Positions 28,243 through 37,424 of a stretch of 64,000 bases of DNA are shown here, piece after piece. The notes under the pieces were generated by a model. That model was not told where the DNA came from and did no database searches. It saw only the letters and a list, made by a program, of their open reading frames with translations. The stretch is taken from contig PAJV01000076.1 in assembly GCA_002706765.1 (NCBI GenBank), positions 496,001-560,000 on the forward strand, written 5' to 3'. The number at the start of each line of letters is the position of its first letter. The stretch's first letter is position 1. A program made the position numbers and the translations under genes. The stretch is from Gimesia sp. (GTDB taxonomy: Bacteria; Planctomycetota; Planctomycetia; Planctomycetales; Planctomycetaceae).

Positions 28243-29259
28243 TTAGAATTCACCGAGCGTTTCGCCGCCTGCCCTGGTTGTCAGGCTGGCAAAGGTGTAG
28301 CCGCCAATGTTGGCGCTGATAAAGCGTACTGCGCCATCCCCCAGCAGGAAGTGAGCACCACCTACATGGAAACTTAGGAAACCGAAACTGCGCCCGTTCG
28401 TGCAGTTGATAGCACAGGGGCCACCGTCTGCGCCATCCGTTCCATCACGAAGCGAACCCTTGTACCAGTGGTCGCCGTTTAACAGGTCTCCCCAGCCTCC
28501 ACCGTTGGTAGGGCCATAGGCTGTTGTCAATGCTGCGTTTCTGGTCGTTCCGCTATAGATATTGGTCCCCCCTACTCTTTCGCCCAGTAAAATTGTGTTG
28601 GAGGAGCCATCGATAATATCACGCATTCTGGTAATTGTATTTCCCGGCGCAGTCGGATCTGAGGGATCGACTCCGACATTGTTTAACAGGCCGGAGCGGC
28701 TACTGGCGGCGGGATGGCCAGTATAAGAAATCGATGAATAGTCACCTCGCACACCCGATGCCGGACAATAATCGGTGCGGGCTGCTGTGTAAGTCAATGG
28801 GAAACTCAGGCTGGCGAGATCATAATTATGTTTCGTATCTTCCGGTGTCGAGGGGCACATAAAGACTGGCACTGGGGTTGCAATTACGGTCAGGTTTTGC
28901 GCGACAGCAGGAATGGCGGCGAGTTGATCGAAGGCCGGGTAGGATGAATTCCAGAGATTGTAAAGAGGAGCCTGGTCGATGTTAGGCAGAAGCATGACGC
29001 CATAAACGCCTGCTTTCGGGTTCGCAGGGTTGGTAGGGTCAACAAACCAGGAAAACGGAAAGCAGTTATGTGTGTCGTGGTAATTGTGGAACGCCAGTCC
29101 CAGCTGCTTGAGGTTGTTCTTGCAGGTGGAGCGTCGGGCGGCTTCTCTGGCCTGTTGCACTGCAGGAAGCAACAGTGCAATTAAAATAGCGATGATAGCG
29201 ATGACGACAAGTAATTCGATAAGAGTGAAGCCTTTTTTGAGGCGCGAGTTCAGTTTCAT
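28243..29259 (-). CDS. DUF1559 pilin-like protein (second copy)
   Basis: A 338-residue DUF1559 protein paralogous to the one at 4.5-5.5 kb: [17 protein letters not shown] at the N-terminus, a pilin-like hydrophobic helix and [18 protein letters not shown], and a C-terminal [13 protein letters not shown] motif. As with the other copy, prepilin-peptidase processing and extracytoplasmic location are expected from the family, but the role is not established. The ATG at 29259 has GGAGAGAG just upstream; an upstream in-frame start would add seven residues ahead of the pilin motif. It heads a pair with the downstream lipoprotein gene. Confidence 0.9.
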   Translation of the reverse strand: MKLNSRLKKGFTLIELLVVIAIIAILIALLLPAVQQAREAARRSTCKNNLKQLGLAFHNYHDTHNCFPFSWFVDPTNPANPKAGVYGVMLLPNIDQAPLYNLWNSSYPAFDQLAAIPAVAQNLTVIATPVPVFMCPSTPEDTKHNYDLASLSFPLTYTAARTDYCPASGVRGDYSSISYTGHPAASSRSGLLNNVGVDPSDPTAPGNTITRMRDIIDGSSNTILLGERVGGTNIYSGTTRNAALTTAYGPTNGGGWGDLLNGDHWYKGSLRDGTDGADGGPCAINCTNGRSFGFLSFHVGGAHFLLGDGAVRFISANIGGYTFASLTTRAGGETLGEF

Positions 29260-29905
29260 CTTCTCTCTCCTTTGACACATCGGAATAAGTTGACTGGGAT
29301 GGGGATAAATAGCGTTAGAATACTTCTCCGTTTGACAGGTAAGGTGAATAAGCTCCTCAATAGAAGTCTCGAATTATCAGCAAGAATTTGCGTTAGTGAA
29401 ATTTATTAAAACAGCCCGTCAGGCTGCAGATTCTCTTTACTCAATGCGCTTATGGAAATGGACGGGTAACGCTTGAGTTATCTTCAGGATACCGAGGCGG
29501 AGTGTCGGAATCCATAGCATTGTGTACGAAATAGGTAAAAATACTAATTTTAAATTTGTGCTAAGGTGGTGTGAAAAAACAACTGATTTTCCAGTCCTTT
29601 TCTGTCGGGATGAGAGCGAATCTTGTTGGGTTAAATCTGTTGGATTAATGACGGCCCTGGTTTCTGCGGCCCGTGATTTCAGGCCGGCTGGTACTGATGT
29701 GCCGAAGTGCGATCAGCGGCATTGTCTGTGTAATAATTACAAGCCAGGTGACGCCGGTCGTTTTTTTGAATTTCCTGGGTTGACCTGAATCGAAGAATTA
29801 CGAGAATGCTTCCCACTTTAAGACATTTCCAATTCTGAACAAATCCAATTTCCATACCTTTGCCTGTTCGGGCTGTCCGGATTTATTCACCACGCTACCA
29901 CGTCA
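29260..29905. other. Divergent intergenic region between DUF1559 and murE
   Basis: A 646-base region that must contain the promoters of both flanking genes. An 88-codon frame at 29522-29788 starts with GTG and has no supporting site or motif, so I do not call it. A small hairpin CAGCC-CGTCA-GGCTG is at 29412-29426. No other structure is apparent. Confidence 0.45.
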
Positions 29906-31495
29906 ATGAAGTTTCCTTCCGTCATCGATTCTTTAACCTATTGGTTTCCTGAAATGCATGGTTCTTACCTCACATCCATGTCATCTTCATCAATCAGCCT
30001 GTCACCCGGGACCATTGCCGTCAGTCTTCGATTACTGGTTCCCACTGCAAGCTTTGTTGATTGTGCTGATGTTTTTGTGACATCAATACGGTCAGACAGC
30101 CGTCACTGTCAGCCAGGTGATCTGTTTGTCGTCGTGAGCGGTACCAGGGAGTGTGCAGAACGGTATATTCCCGAAGCGGTTCAAAAAGGGGCAAAAGCAA
30201 TTCTGACGGAACGCCCTCTGACAGGGCTAAAGGTGCCTCAATGTATTGTTTCCGATGTAAGAAAGGTCTATGCCCTGCTCTGTGCTGAACTGGCGGGACG
30301 TCCAGCCCGGCATCTTGAAACAGTCGGAGTGACGGGTACTAATGGGAAAACTACTGTCAGCTGGTTGATTCGATCTATCCTGCAGAACTCCGGCAGGAGA
30401 ACGGGGCTTTCCGGCACGGTCGAATACCACAACAGTGTTTCATCCCGACCTGCTTCGCTGACCACGCCTGATGCGAACGAGCTCTCTCAACTGCTGGCGG
30501 AAATGGTTTGCAGAAAAGCCACTCATGCGGTGATGGAAGTTTCCAGTCATGCTCTGGATCAGAGTCGTCTGGCGGGGACCGAACTTTCCGTGGGAGTAAT
30601 CACGAACGTCACGCAGGATCATTTTGATTATCATCAGAATTTTGAAAACTACGCTGCCTGTAAATCCCGTATGATTCAACAGGTCAAACCGGAAGGTGCG
30701 GTAATCCTGAACTGGGATGATCCCACATGCCGGTCTTTTGCAGACGCAGTCAAGCCGTCTCAGAGACTGATGACGTATGCCGTCGATGGTGAGGCCGACG
30801 TCGTCGCGCGAAATCTGCAGGAATCAACGGACGGTGCAGAGTTCGAAATCATTGCCAGCGGGCTTTCCGTCCCCGTGCGAACTTCGCTGATCGGAACACA
30901 TAATATCTCCAACTGCCTGGCGGCGGCCGCTGCCTGTCTCTGCCTGGGAGTCTCTTTATCGGAAATTGCATTGGGTATCGAACGACTTGCCACGGTACCC
31001 GGCAGGATGGAGCGAGTATCCTGCGGTCAACCTTTTACCGTTTTGATTGATTATGCTCATACGGATGATGCATTGAGCCATGTGATCCGGTCTGCGAAAC
31101 GCCTGTGCTCTCAACGTGTCTTTTGTGTGTTCGGTGCCGGTGGCGATCGCGATACGGCAAAACGCAGTCTGCTGGGACAGGCAGGCAGTGAAGCCGATCG
31201 GGTGATCATAACCAGCGATAACCCCCGCAGTGAAGATCCAGAACAGATAATCAGGGCGATTGCCGAGGGGTGCCGGAGTCGTGGTAAATCTCCGGAACAG
31301 ATAATTGATCGTCGACAGGCCATTCATCATGCCCTGTCAGAGGCCCGCGAGGGTGACGTGGTACTGATTGCCGGTAAAGGTCATGAAAGCGAGCAGATTA
31401 TCGGCGATCAGATCATTCCCTTCAGTGATCGGCTTGTGGTCGAGAATTACTTCCACAAAAAACACATCGACAGCACCCGGAAAGTGCCGGCTTAA
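29906..31495 (+). CDS. murE: UDP-MurNAc-L-Ala-D-Glu:meso-DAP ligase (MurE)
   Basis: A 529-residue Mur ligase that adds the third stem-peptide residue during peptidoglycan precursor synthesis in the cytoplasm. The ATP site GTNGKTT begins at residue 144, and the amino-acid-selecting motif DNPRSEDP (residues 438-445) predicts meso-diaminopimelate rather than lysine. HAVMEVSSHALDQSR and NVTQDHFDYH are further family blocks. Slightly longer than usual (about 490) because of the N-terminus; another ATG at 29978 may be the true start, as neither has a clear ribosome-binding site. It heads the rightward mur run; murF follows 54 bases later. Confidence 0.95.
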   Translation: MKFPSVIDSLTYWFPEMHGSYLTSMSSSSISLSPGTIAVSLRLLVPTASFVDCADVFVTSIRSDSRHCQPGDLFVVVSGTRECAERYIPEAVQKGAKAILTERPLTGLKVPQCIVSDVRKVYALLCAELAGRPARHLETVGVTGTNGKTTVSWLIRSILQNSGRRTGLSGTVEYHNSVSSRPASLTTPDANELSQLLAEMVCRKATHAVMEVSSHALDQSRLAGTELSVGVITNVTQDHFDYHQNFENYAACKSRMIQQVKPEGAVILNWDDPTCRSFADAVKPSQRLMTYAVDGEADVVARNLQESTDGAEFEIIASGLSVPVRTSLIGTHNISNCLAAAAACLCLGVSLSEIALGIERLATVPGRMERVSCGQPFTVLIDYAHTDDALSHVIRSAKRLCSQRVFCVFGAGGDRDTAKRSLLGQAGSEADRVIITSDNPRSEDPEQIIRAIAEGCRSRGKSPEQIIDRRQAIHHALSEAREGDVVLIAGKGHESEQIIGDQIIPFSDRLVVENYFHKKHIDSTRKVPA

Positions 31496-31549
31496 CCGTC
31501 TTATCAGCAGTAAATATTCATTCCCGTAATCAGAAAATATAACGTTCTC

Positions 31550-32962
31550 ATGGATCGTATCTCAATCAACACAATCAGCCAGGTGATTCAGAAGGGGGTA
31601 ACTTGCCCGCTTCAGGAACTGGCTGACGTTGTCGGGATATCAATTGATTCGCGCACTACGCAAAAGAATGAACTGTTCTTTGCCATCCAGGGGAAGCGGC
31701 TGGACGGGCATCAGTTTGTGGGGCAGGCACTGGCGCAAGGGGCGGCAGCCTGTGTGGTTAAACGTGGAGAGGTATCAGTCGCTGATGCTCAACGACTGCT
31801 TGAGGTTGACGATGTGAATCAGGCGCTGTTGCAATTTGCCCGCTGGTATCGACAGCAACAGACGGCACAGCTGATTAGTATCACAGGCAGTGTGGGCAAA
31901 ACAACCACGCGGACGATGATTTATACGGCATTGTCGTCCTGCCTGTCAGGGGTTCAAAGCCCGGCGAATTTCAATAATGAATTTGGCGTGCCTTTGAGTA
32001 TCGCCGCGATGGAAGCAACTCATCAATTCGCAGTACTGGAACTGGCAGCGTCGCAGGTGGGAGAAATTCAAGAGCTGTCTGAAATTGCACTTCCTCAGAT
32101 TGGTGTGATTACAGGCATCGGTCGCTCGCACCTGGAACATTTCGGGACACTGCAACAGACTGCTGAAACCAAAGGTGCTTTATTCGAAGCTCTGCCGACC
32201 GCGGGGCTGGCTGTGGTCTGCGGCGATGACCCGTTTGCAGACTATCTGGTCTCCCGGACCTCTGCCAGAACTGTGCGTGTGGGACTGGGAGAAAACAATG
32301 ATCTACAGGCTGTTTTGATTGCACAGAATCAACAGGGGATTTCCTTTCGGGTGAATGGCCAACTGTATCTGTTACCGGTCGTGGGGCGTCACTTTATCAA
32401 TGCTGCCCTGGCGGCAATCGCCGTAGCGCGAGAGCTGGGAATCTCTGAAAAGGATGTGTCTGAGAGCCTGCGGAACTATGCGACTGTGCCGGGACGCTGT
32501 CACCGAATGCAGATTGGCGACTGGACTGTGATTGACGATACCTATAACGCCAGCCCTGATTCCATGCGGGCTGCGTGCCAGGTGTTACGCGACTATGTCG
32601 GCACGGGTAAGCGGATCATGGTGATGGGAGACATGCTGGAACTGGGACCGGAAACCGAAGGATATCATCGTGAGATGGGAACGCTGGCTGTTGAATCGGG
32701 CATAGATCTGCTGTTTGCCTGTGGCGGACAGGCTGAGTCTGTGGCGCAGGGAGCTCGATCTGCAGGAATGGCTGAGAATCAAATTACTACTGCTCCCGAT
32801 GTGGAACTGCTGGCTCTGGAGGTGACTGACCATCTGGAACCGGGAGATGTTGTACTAGTGAAAGGGTCGCGCGGGATGCGGATGGAACGTCTGCTGCAGC
32901 ATCTCCAGCAGACTGTCTCAGACGGAAAAACAACGGGAACAACGAAAATATCATGTGTCTAA
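31550..32962 (+). CDS. murF: UDP-MurNAc-tripeptide:D-Ala-D-Ala ligase (MurF)
   Basis: A 470-residue Mur ligase that adds D-Ala-D-Ala to complete the UDP-MurNAc-pentapeptide. ATP-binding GSVGKTT lies at residues 113-119; FNNEFGVPLSI and VIDDTYNASPDSMRA are diagnostic MurF blocks, and DVVLVKGSRGMRME near the C-terminus is typical. The ATG at 31550 lacks a clear ribosome-binding site, like murE. It sits between murE and mraY in the classical order. The gap to mraY is unusually long (280 bases) and holds a structured element described separately. Confidence 0.95.
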   Translation: MDRISINTISQVIQKGVTCPLQELADVVGISIDSRTTQKNELFFAIQGKRLDGHQFVGQALAQGAAACVVKRGEVSVADAQRLLEVDDVNQALLQFARWYRQQQTAQLISITGSVGKTTTRTMIYTALSSCLSGVQSPANFNNEFGVPLSIAAMEATHQFAVLELAASQVGEIQELSEIALPQIGVITGIGRSHLEHFGTLQQTAETKGALFEALPTAGLAVVCGDDPFADYLVSRTSARTVRVGLGENNDLQAVLIAQNQQGISFRVNGQLYLLPVVGRHFINAALAAIAVARELGISEKDVSESLRNYATVPGRCHRMQIGDWTVIDDTYNASPDSMRAACQVLRDYVGTGKRIMVMGDMLELGPETEGYHREMGTLAVESGIDLLFACGGQAESVAQGARSAGMAENQITTAPDVELLALEVTDHLEPGDVVLVKGSRGMRMERLLQHLQQTVSDGKTTGTTKISCV

Positions 32963-32967
32963 ACTTG

Positions 32968-33090
32968 TGATTTCACCATATGCTTCGGGTTTGCGGGAAT
33001 CCAGAGCGCGTCTGCTTCGGCGGACAAATCAGCGTCGGAAATTGTGATTACTTGGGTCGATCACTCCATAGCTGTATTATGGTGAAATCA
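32968..33090. promoter_or_regulatory. Inverted-repeat-bounded element between murF and mraY
   Basis: TGATTTCACCATA (32968-32980) and TATGGTGAAATCA (33078-33090) are perfect 13-base inverted copies separated by 97 bases. Inside them lies GTCTGC-TTCG-GCGGAC (33010-33025), a hairpin with a stable UUCG tetraloop. If transcribed, the whole could fold as a closed multi-branched structure just after the murF stop and about 150 bases before mraY. No known riboswitch recognised. Confidence 0.55.
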
Positions 33091-33242
33091 TTTCCGGGCG
33101 TCGGGATTGGGGTCTCGGCGCCCGGACCTTCTATTTGGCAGTGTTGTCGAAAGGGCTGGTACAGTCTCACGGCCTCTGTGGTAATGAGGCTTAACAGGAA
33201 AACTGATCTGGTTCAGATTGTTAATGGCGAGTAAATTACTTC

Positions 33243-34349
33243 ATGATCATCTGGCTGGTGAAGACGTTTTCCCCGCTTCTGGAGCAACTGGAAGTGCTTT
33301 CGACTGGAGACTCCCGCGTCTTTCTGACTGCGCGGATGGCATTGGCCAGTCTGTCTTCCTTTCTGATTGCGATTCTGCTGGGACCGCTGGCAATCCGCTG
33401 GCTGGAAAAACGCTTTCGCGAGCGGGTCGTCAGTGATTCTGAGAAGCTGAATGAAATTCATGCCTCCAAAAATGCGACTCCCACGATGGGGGGCATTTTC
33501 ATTGTAGGATCGATTCTTATCTCTGGTCTCCTCTGGGCGGATCTCTCAAATCGCTATGTGCAGTTGGGCTTGCTGACGGCAACCGGTTTTGCACTGCTGG
33601 GCGCCTACGATGACTGGATCAAACTCAGTACCAGTCGGAACGGGTTAAAGCCCCGGCAGAAACTCGTGGTTCAGCTGATTTTTTCAGCTGTGATCGGAAC
33701 GGCTTTGTACTTCAATCATCACAGTGTACCCGCCGGTCTGGATCTGATTATGCCTGTCACCAGAATGGTCTGTTACCTGGGGCTGTTCTTCATTCCCTGG
33801 TCAATGTTTGTAATGACGGGCAGTTCGAATGCGGTGAACCTGACGGATGGCCTGGATGGTCTGGCCAGTGGCTGCATGGTATTTGCCGGTTCTGCTTTCG
33901 CCGGATTGACTTACCTGGCAGGGCATAAAGTGATGGCTGAATATCTGCAGGTTCCTTTCATCGCGGGAGCGGGCGAGTTGAGTATTCTACTGGGAGCCAC
34001 GGTTGGCGCCGTGCTGGGCTTCCTGTGGTTCAACTGTTATCCCGCCCAGGTCTTTATGGGGGATACGGGTTCCCTGCCTCTGGGGGCGCTATTGGGGTTT
34101 TCTGCGCTGGTGATTCGCCAGGAAGCGTTGCTGGTCATTGCCGGTGGTGTATTCGTAGTAGAAACATTGAGTGTGATTATTCAGGTATTCTGGTACCGTC
34201 GGACAGGGGTGCGCGTTCTGGCCTGCAGTCCGCTGCATAATCATTATCTGTTCCAGGGGCAGCACGAAATGAAGATTGTGGTCCGTTTCTGGATCTGCTC
34301 TGCATTGCTGGCCATCATTGCCATCTCCAGCCTGAAGATTGCGACCTGA
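33243..34349 (+). CDS. mraY: Phospho-MurNAc-pentapeptide transferase (MraY)
   Basis: A 368-residue integral membrane enzyme that links phospho-MurNAc-pentapeptide to undecaprenyl phosphate, forming lipid I. Around ten hydrophobic helices are visible. Family motifs are ATPTMGGIFIVGSIL, GAYDDWIKL, NAVNLTDGLDGLASG with catalytic aspartates, and AQVFMGDTGSLPLGALLG. CSPLHNHYLFQG near the C-terminus is also typical. The start at 33243 is set by the family N-terminus; no strong ribosome-binding site is present. It follows murF after a 280-base structured gap, and ftsW follows; murD, often next in such clusters, is not here. Confidence 0.95.
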   Translation: MIIWLVKTFSPLLEQLEVLSTGDSRVFLTARMALASLSSFLIAILLGPLAIRWLEKRFRERVVSDSEKLNEIHASKNATPTMGGIFIVGSILISGLLWADLSNRYVQLGLLTATGFALLGAYDDWIKLSTSRNGLKPRQKLVVQLIFSAVIGTALYFNHHSVPAGLDLIMPVTRMVCYLGLFFIPWSMFVMTGSSNAVNLTDGLDGLASGCMVFAGSAFAGLTYLAGHKVMAEYLQVPFIAGAGELSILLGATVGAVLGFLWFNCYPAQVFMGDTGSLPLGALLGFSALVIRQEALLVIAGGVFVVETLSVIIQVFWYRRTGVRVLACSPLHNHYLFQGQHEMKIVVRFWICSALLAIIAISSLKIAT

Positions 34350-34530
34350 GTCTGTCGGTTACGGTCCGTGTTACGATCGTGACGTTTCTGTCGATCAGCG
34401 GAAACAGCGGAGCTGGGAAAAGGCCTGTTAGCACGGTTTTGTCAGCTGGTTCGTATCCTCGTTGATTGTTTCTAAATCGTGATTTCCCATAGGGCTTACC
34501 GTTCAGGGCATGCCGTTTTTAGAGTCGATT

Positions 34531-34560
34531 TCATTGATATGTATTCTTCATTATCAATGA
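34531..34560 (+). promoter_or_regulatory. Hairpin just upstream of the ftsW ribosome-binding site
   Basis: TCATTGATA and TATCAATGA form a perfect 9-bp stem around a 12-base loop. The 3' arm ends one base before the GAGAG-type ribosome-binding site, ten bases from the ftsW ATG at 34571. Its placement could influence ribosome access or mark a promoter-proximal operator. Confidence 0.45.
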
Positions 34561-34570
34561 GAGCGTTTCG

Positions 34571-35896
34571 ATGAAGTCATCATTCTCAATCGATTCTCAG
34601 CCGGAGCACGATCGCAGCCTGTTTATTTCCATGGCCTGCGCGTTGCTCGGGATCGGAGTGTTGATGGTGCACAGCGCCAGCATCACCTCCTGGCCGACTG
34701 AATTCGAACAGGTTTATTTATCGAAGCACCTGATCTTCCTGGCAATCGCGGCGAGCGTGGCATCGTGCGCTTCGTATCTCCCGGCCCGCTTCTGGTACGA
34801 CCGCGCTCCCCTGCTCTTCTGGGGAACGGTGGTTTTACTGATTCTGGTCCTGGTTCCGGGGATCGGAACGCGGGTGAATGGAGCGCAGCGCTGGTTGCGG
34901 TTTGGTTCTGTTTCTCTGCAACCTTCTGAGCTGGCAAAAATTGCCCTGCCTCTCCTGACAGTACGTCTGATGGTGCAGCGGCGAAGTTCCGTGAAGCACT
35001 GGTTCAAGGGGACGGTGCCGTTACTGATTCCACTGGCGATTATTATTCCCCTGGTGATTAAACAACCCGATCTGGGAACGACCCTGTTTCTGGCGGGTGG
35101 TGTCATGATTGCCCTCTTTCTGGGGGGATGGCCGATTCGAAACTTTATCGTCGGTCTGTTATGCGCTTTACCTGCTGTGGGAATGCTGGTCGCTTTACGT
35201 CCTTATCAGTTGAAGCGAATCAGCGGTTTCCTGGATACCTGGACCAACTGGGAATCTGCCCCCTACCAGCTGAAGCAGTCTCTGATGGCTCTAGGGACGG
35301 GCGGCGTTTATGGCTCGGGACTGGGGAAAGGGGCACAAAAATTAAGCTTTCTCCCGGAAGCGAATACCGACTTTGTCTTTTCCGTCGCCGGTGAAGAGTT
35401 GGGGTTGATCGGCACACTCGCGATTGTCGGTTTATGGCTGGGGCTGTTTCTCACTGGTTTGAATATTATCCGCTCACAGAAACAGAATTCCTATGCGTAC
35501 GTAGTCAGTCTGACATTACTGCTGCAACTGGTGCTGCAGGCTGTTCTCAACGTGGCTGTTGTGACGGCCATGGTGCCGCCCAAAGGAATTTCGCATCCCC
35601 TGATCAGTTACGGCGGTACGAACCTGATGGTAAGTCTGCTCTCGCTGGGTATTATCATCAGCCTCACACGCTCAGCGGCAGATGACGCTCTCGTGATCGA
35701 TCCGGAACTCAATCAGGATGAGGAACCACTCGTCAATGAAGCCGTCACACTCGCTGAGGAGAAGACACCGTTAGAGGTGGATTCTCCGGAAGAGTGCGAA
35801 GATGAAGAGTGCGAAGATGAAGAGTGCGAAGATGAAGAGTGCGAAGAAGGCGAGTATGAAGAAGACGAAGATCTCGAATCAGAAGAGAGGTCTTAG
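34571..35896 (+). CDS. ftsW: FtsW/RodA/SpoVE-family peptidoglycan glycosyltransferase
   Basis: A 441-residue SEDS protein that polymerises lipid II into glycan strands, usually with a class B penicillin-binding protein. The block NGAQRWLRFGSVSLQPSELAK is diagnostic, followed by KQPDLGTTLF and LGKGAQKLSFLPEANTDFVF with the conserved loop, and PLISYGGTNLMV. About ten membrane helices are visible. The C-terminus is a cytoplasmic acidic tail made of EECED repeats with repeated cysteines. Placement between mraY and murG argues for FtsW over RodA. A GAGAG site lies just upstream of the ATG, beside a hairpin. No ftsZ, ftsA or ftsQ lies in the window. Confidence 0.92.
   Translation: MKSSFSIDSQPEHDRSLFISMACALLGIGVLMVHSASITSWPTEFEQVYLSKHLIFLAIAASVASCASYLPARFWYDRAPLLFWGTVVLLILVLVPGIGTRVNGAQRWLRFGSVSLQPSELAKIALPLLTVRLMVQRRSSVKHWFKGTVPLLIPLAIIIPLVIKQPDLGTTLFLAGGVMIALFLGGWPIRNFIVGLLCALPAVGMLVALRPYQLKRISGFLDTWTNWESAPYQLKQSLMALGTGGVYGSGLGKGAQKLSFLPEANTDFVFSVAGEELGLIGTLAIVGLWLGLFLTGLNIIRSQKQNSYAYVVSLTLLLQLVLQAVLNVAVVTAMVPPKGISHPLISYGGTNLMVSLLSLGIIISLTRSAADDALVIDPELNQDEEPLVNEAVTLAEEKTPLEVDSPEECEDEECEDEECEDEECEEGEYEEDEDLESEERS
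35789..35848 (+). repeat. 15-bp in-frame tandem repeat in ftsW tail
   Basis: Four copies of GAAGAGTGCGAAGAT (the last with one change) lie head to tail and encode Glu-Glu-Cys-Glu-Asp repeats. Being a multiple of three, copy number can change without breaking the frame, as in a coding minisatellite. Confidence 0.85.
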
Positions 35897-35979
35897 CTGG
35901 GATTCCGGGAGAAATGTTTCTATGCTGGTAGCGTGTCTCTCAGTTTGATCCCTTCACTCTCATCAGGTGATTCCGAATC

Positions 35980-37140
35980 ATGAGCTCTCCTTCGATTCTC
36001 GATGGCAAATCGATCGTTTTTGCAGGTGGTGGCACCGGCGGCCATTTACTTCCGGGGATGGCTGTTGCCGCGGAACTGGCTTCCCGGGGAGACTGTCGGA
36101 TCAGTTTTGTGGGGACCAATCGGCCGGTCGAGCAACAGATCATTGCGCGGTCGGGATTCGAGCATATTGACCTGCCCACCTATCCCTTGAAAGCGATGTT
36201 CCGTAACCCCTTCCGTTTTTTCGTGAATAATTTTCGCGCTTACTGGAAGGGGCGAACCTGGCTCAGGGAAAATGATCCAGCACTGGTGGTTGGCCTGGGA
36301 GGCATGGCGAGTGTGCCAGTCATTATGGAAGCTTCCCTGATGAAGCTGCCCATTGTGTTGCTGGAACAGAATATCGTCTGTGGCAAAGCCAACCATTTTC
36401 TACTGGGTCGTGCTGATGTGATCTGCAGTTCTTTTCCTGATACGATCTGGAGCAGTTCGCAGATCGAAGCCGGTCAGAAGCCACGTGTCGTGGTGACGGG
36501 CAATCCCGTGCGAACACAGATCAGGCAACTGGCTGAATCAGCGAATCAGATCCTGTCTGACCCTGCAGAGGACGAATTCGTGATCCTGGTATTAGGAGGC
36601 AGCCAGGGGGCACTCGCGGTCAATTCTGCCGTGATCTCACTGCTGGAACGCTCCCTGGATCAGTTGCCGGAGACCATACAGGTCGTTCATCAGACTGGGG
36701 AAAACGATTTCTCCCGCCTGGAAAAAGCCTATGAAAGGATCTGGAATTCCGTTCCCCGCCTGAAAGTAACAGTGAAACCTTTCTTTGAAGATCTTTCAGA
36801 ATGGTATGCTCGAGCCCATCTTGTGATTTCCCGCTCGGGGGCGACGACTCTGGCTGAACTGGCCTGTGCAGGATGTCCCACGATACTGATTCCCTATCCA
36901 GGATCGGTGAATGAGCATCAGTTACTGAATGCCCGCTATTTTGCAGAACATGGTGCCGCTGTGATTGTCGAGCAGTGTTCAGAACCGGAACAGACGGCAA
37001 GACAGCTGCAGGAAGCAGTCTTTAAACTGGTCTTCGATGCGGAACAGCGAGGGCAAATGGCGACAAGGATGCGGCAACTCGCTCTTCCTGATGCAGCGAA
37101 GCGGGTGGCTGACGAGATCATGGACTTAATGCCTGCTTAA
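35980..37140 (+). CDS. murG: Undecaprenyl-PP-MurNAc-pentapeptide GlcNAc transferase (MurG)
   Basis: A 386-residue GT28 glycosyltransferase that converts lipid I to lipid II at the inner face of the membrane. GGGTGGH at residues 16-22 is the N-terminal donor/acceptor loop, and the C-terminal block SRSGATTLAELACAGCPTILIPYPGS binds UDP-GlcNAc. LVLGGSQGALAVN is the second glycine loop. The length is close to the usual 355-370. It follows ftsW by 83 bases and ends the mur run; murC and murB do not follow. A long imperfect hairpin lies immediately after the stop. Confidence 0.95.
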   Translation: MSSPSILDGKSIVFAGGGTGGHLLPGMAVAAELASRGDCRISFVGTNRPVEQQIIARSGFEHIDLPTYPLKAMFRNPFRFFVNNFRAYWKGRTWLRENDPALVVGLGGMASVPVIMEASLMKLPIVLLEQNIVCGKANHFLLGRADVICSSFPDTIWSSSQIEAGQKPRVVVTGNPVRTQIRQLAESANQILSDPAEDEFVILVLGGSQGALAVNSAVISLLERSLDQLPETIQVVHQTGENDFSRLEKAYERIWNSVPRLKVTVKPFFEDLSEWYARAHLVISRSGATTLAELACAGCPTILIPYPGSVNEHQLLNARYFAEHGAAVIVEQCSEPEQTARQLQEAVFKLVFDAEQRGQMATRMRQLALPDAAKRVADEIMDLMPA

Positions 37141-37142
37141 AT

Positions 37143-37181
37143 CGGGTCAGTGTGTGTTCTTGTGAACACTGGCTGATCCCG
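37143..37181 (+). terminator. Hairpin after murG (possible terminator or processing site)
   Basis: CGGGTCAG and CTGATCCCG pair with a small bulge, continued by an inner stem around GTGTTC-TTGT-GAACAC. The structure begins three bases after the murG stop. There is no T tract after it, so a Rho-independent role is uncertain. Confidence 0.45.
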
Positions 37182-37424
37182 TTGATCGGAGCCTTGTCAG
37201 TACAGATGATGGGAATGCGCCTTTTTTCCGGCTGCTTTTTCTGGTTTTAGCGAAACCTCAAAGTCTGATGATTCACGAAACTGGGATGATTTGTTACCTT
37301 TTCCCATTCTCTGATTCACAGACATCAAGAAGCTCTCATGCGTCAGATGTGGTCGTTTGAAGCGGCCGCCGGTCAGTGCCATCAGTACCTTGTTCATTCA
37401 CTTGCAGAGAAACGGAGAGAAGTC

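Noticed and set aside
29522-29788. An 88-codon GTG frame in the region before murE
   Set aside because: There is no ribosome-binding site and the composition is not protein-like.
37240-37424. Lysine riboswitch in the aspartate kinase leader
   Set aside because: The leader is too short, and the conserved five-helix core of the lysine riboswitch is not visible.
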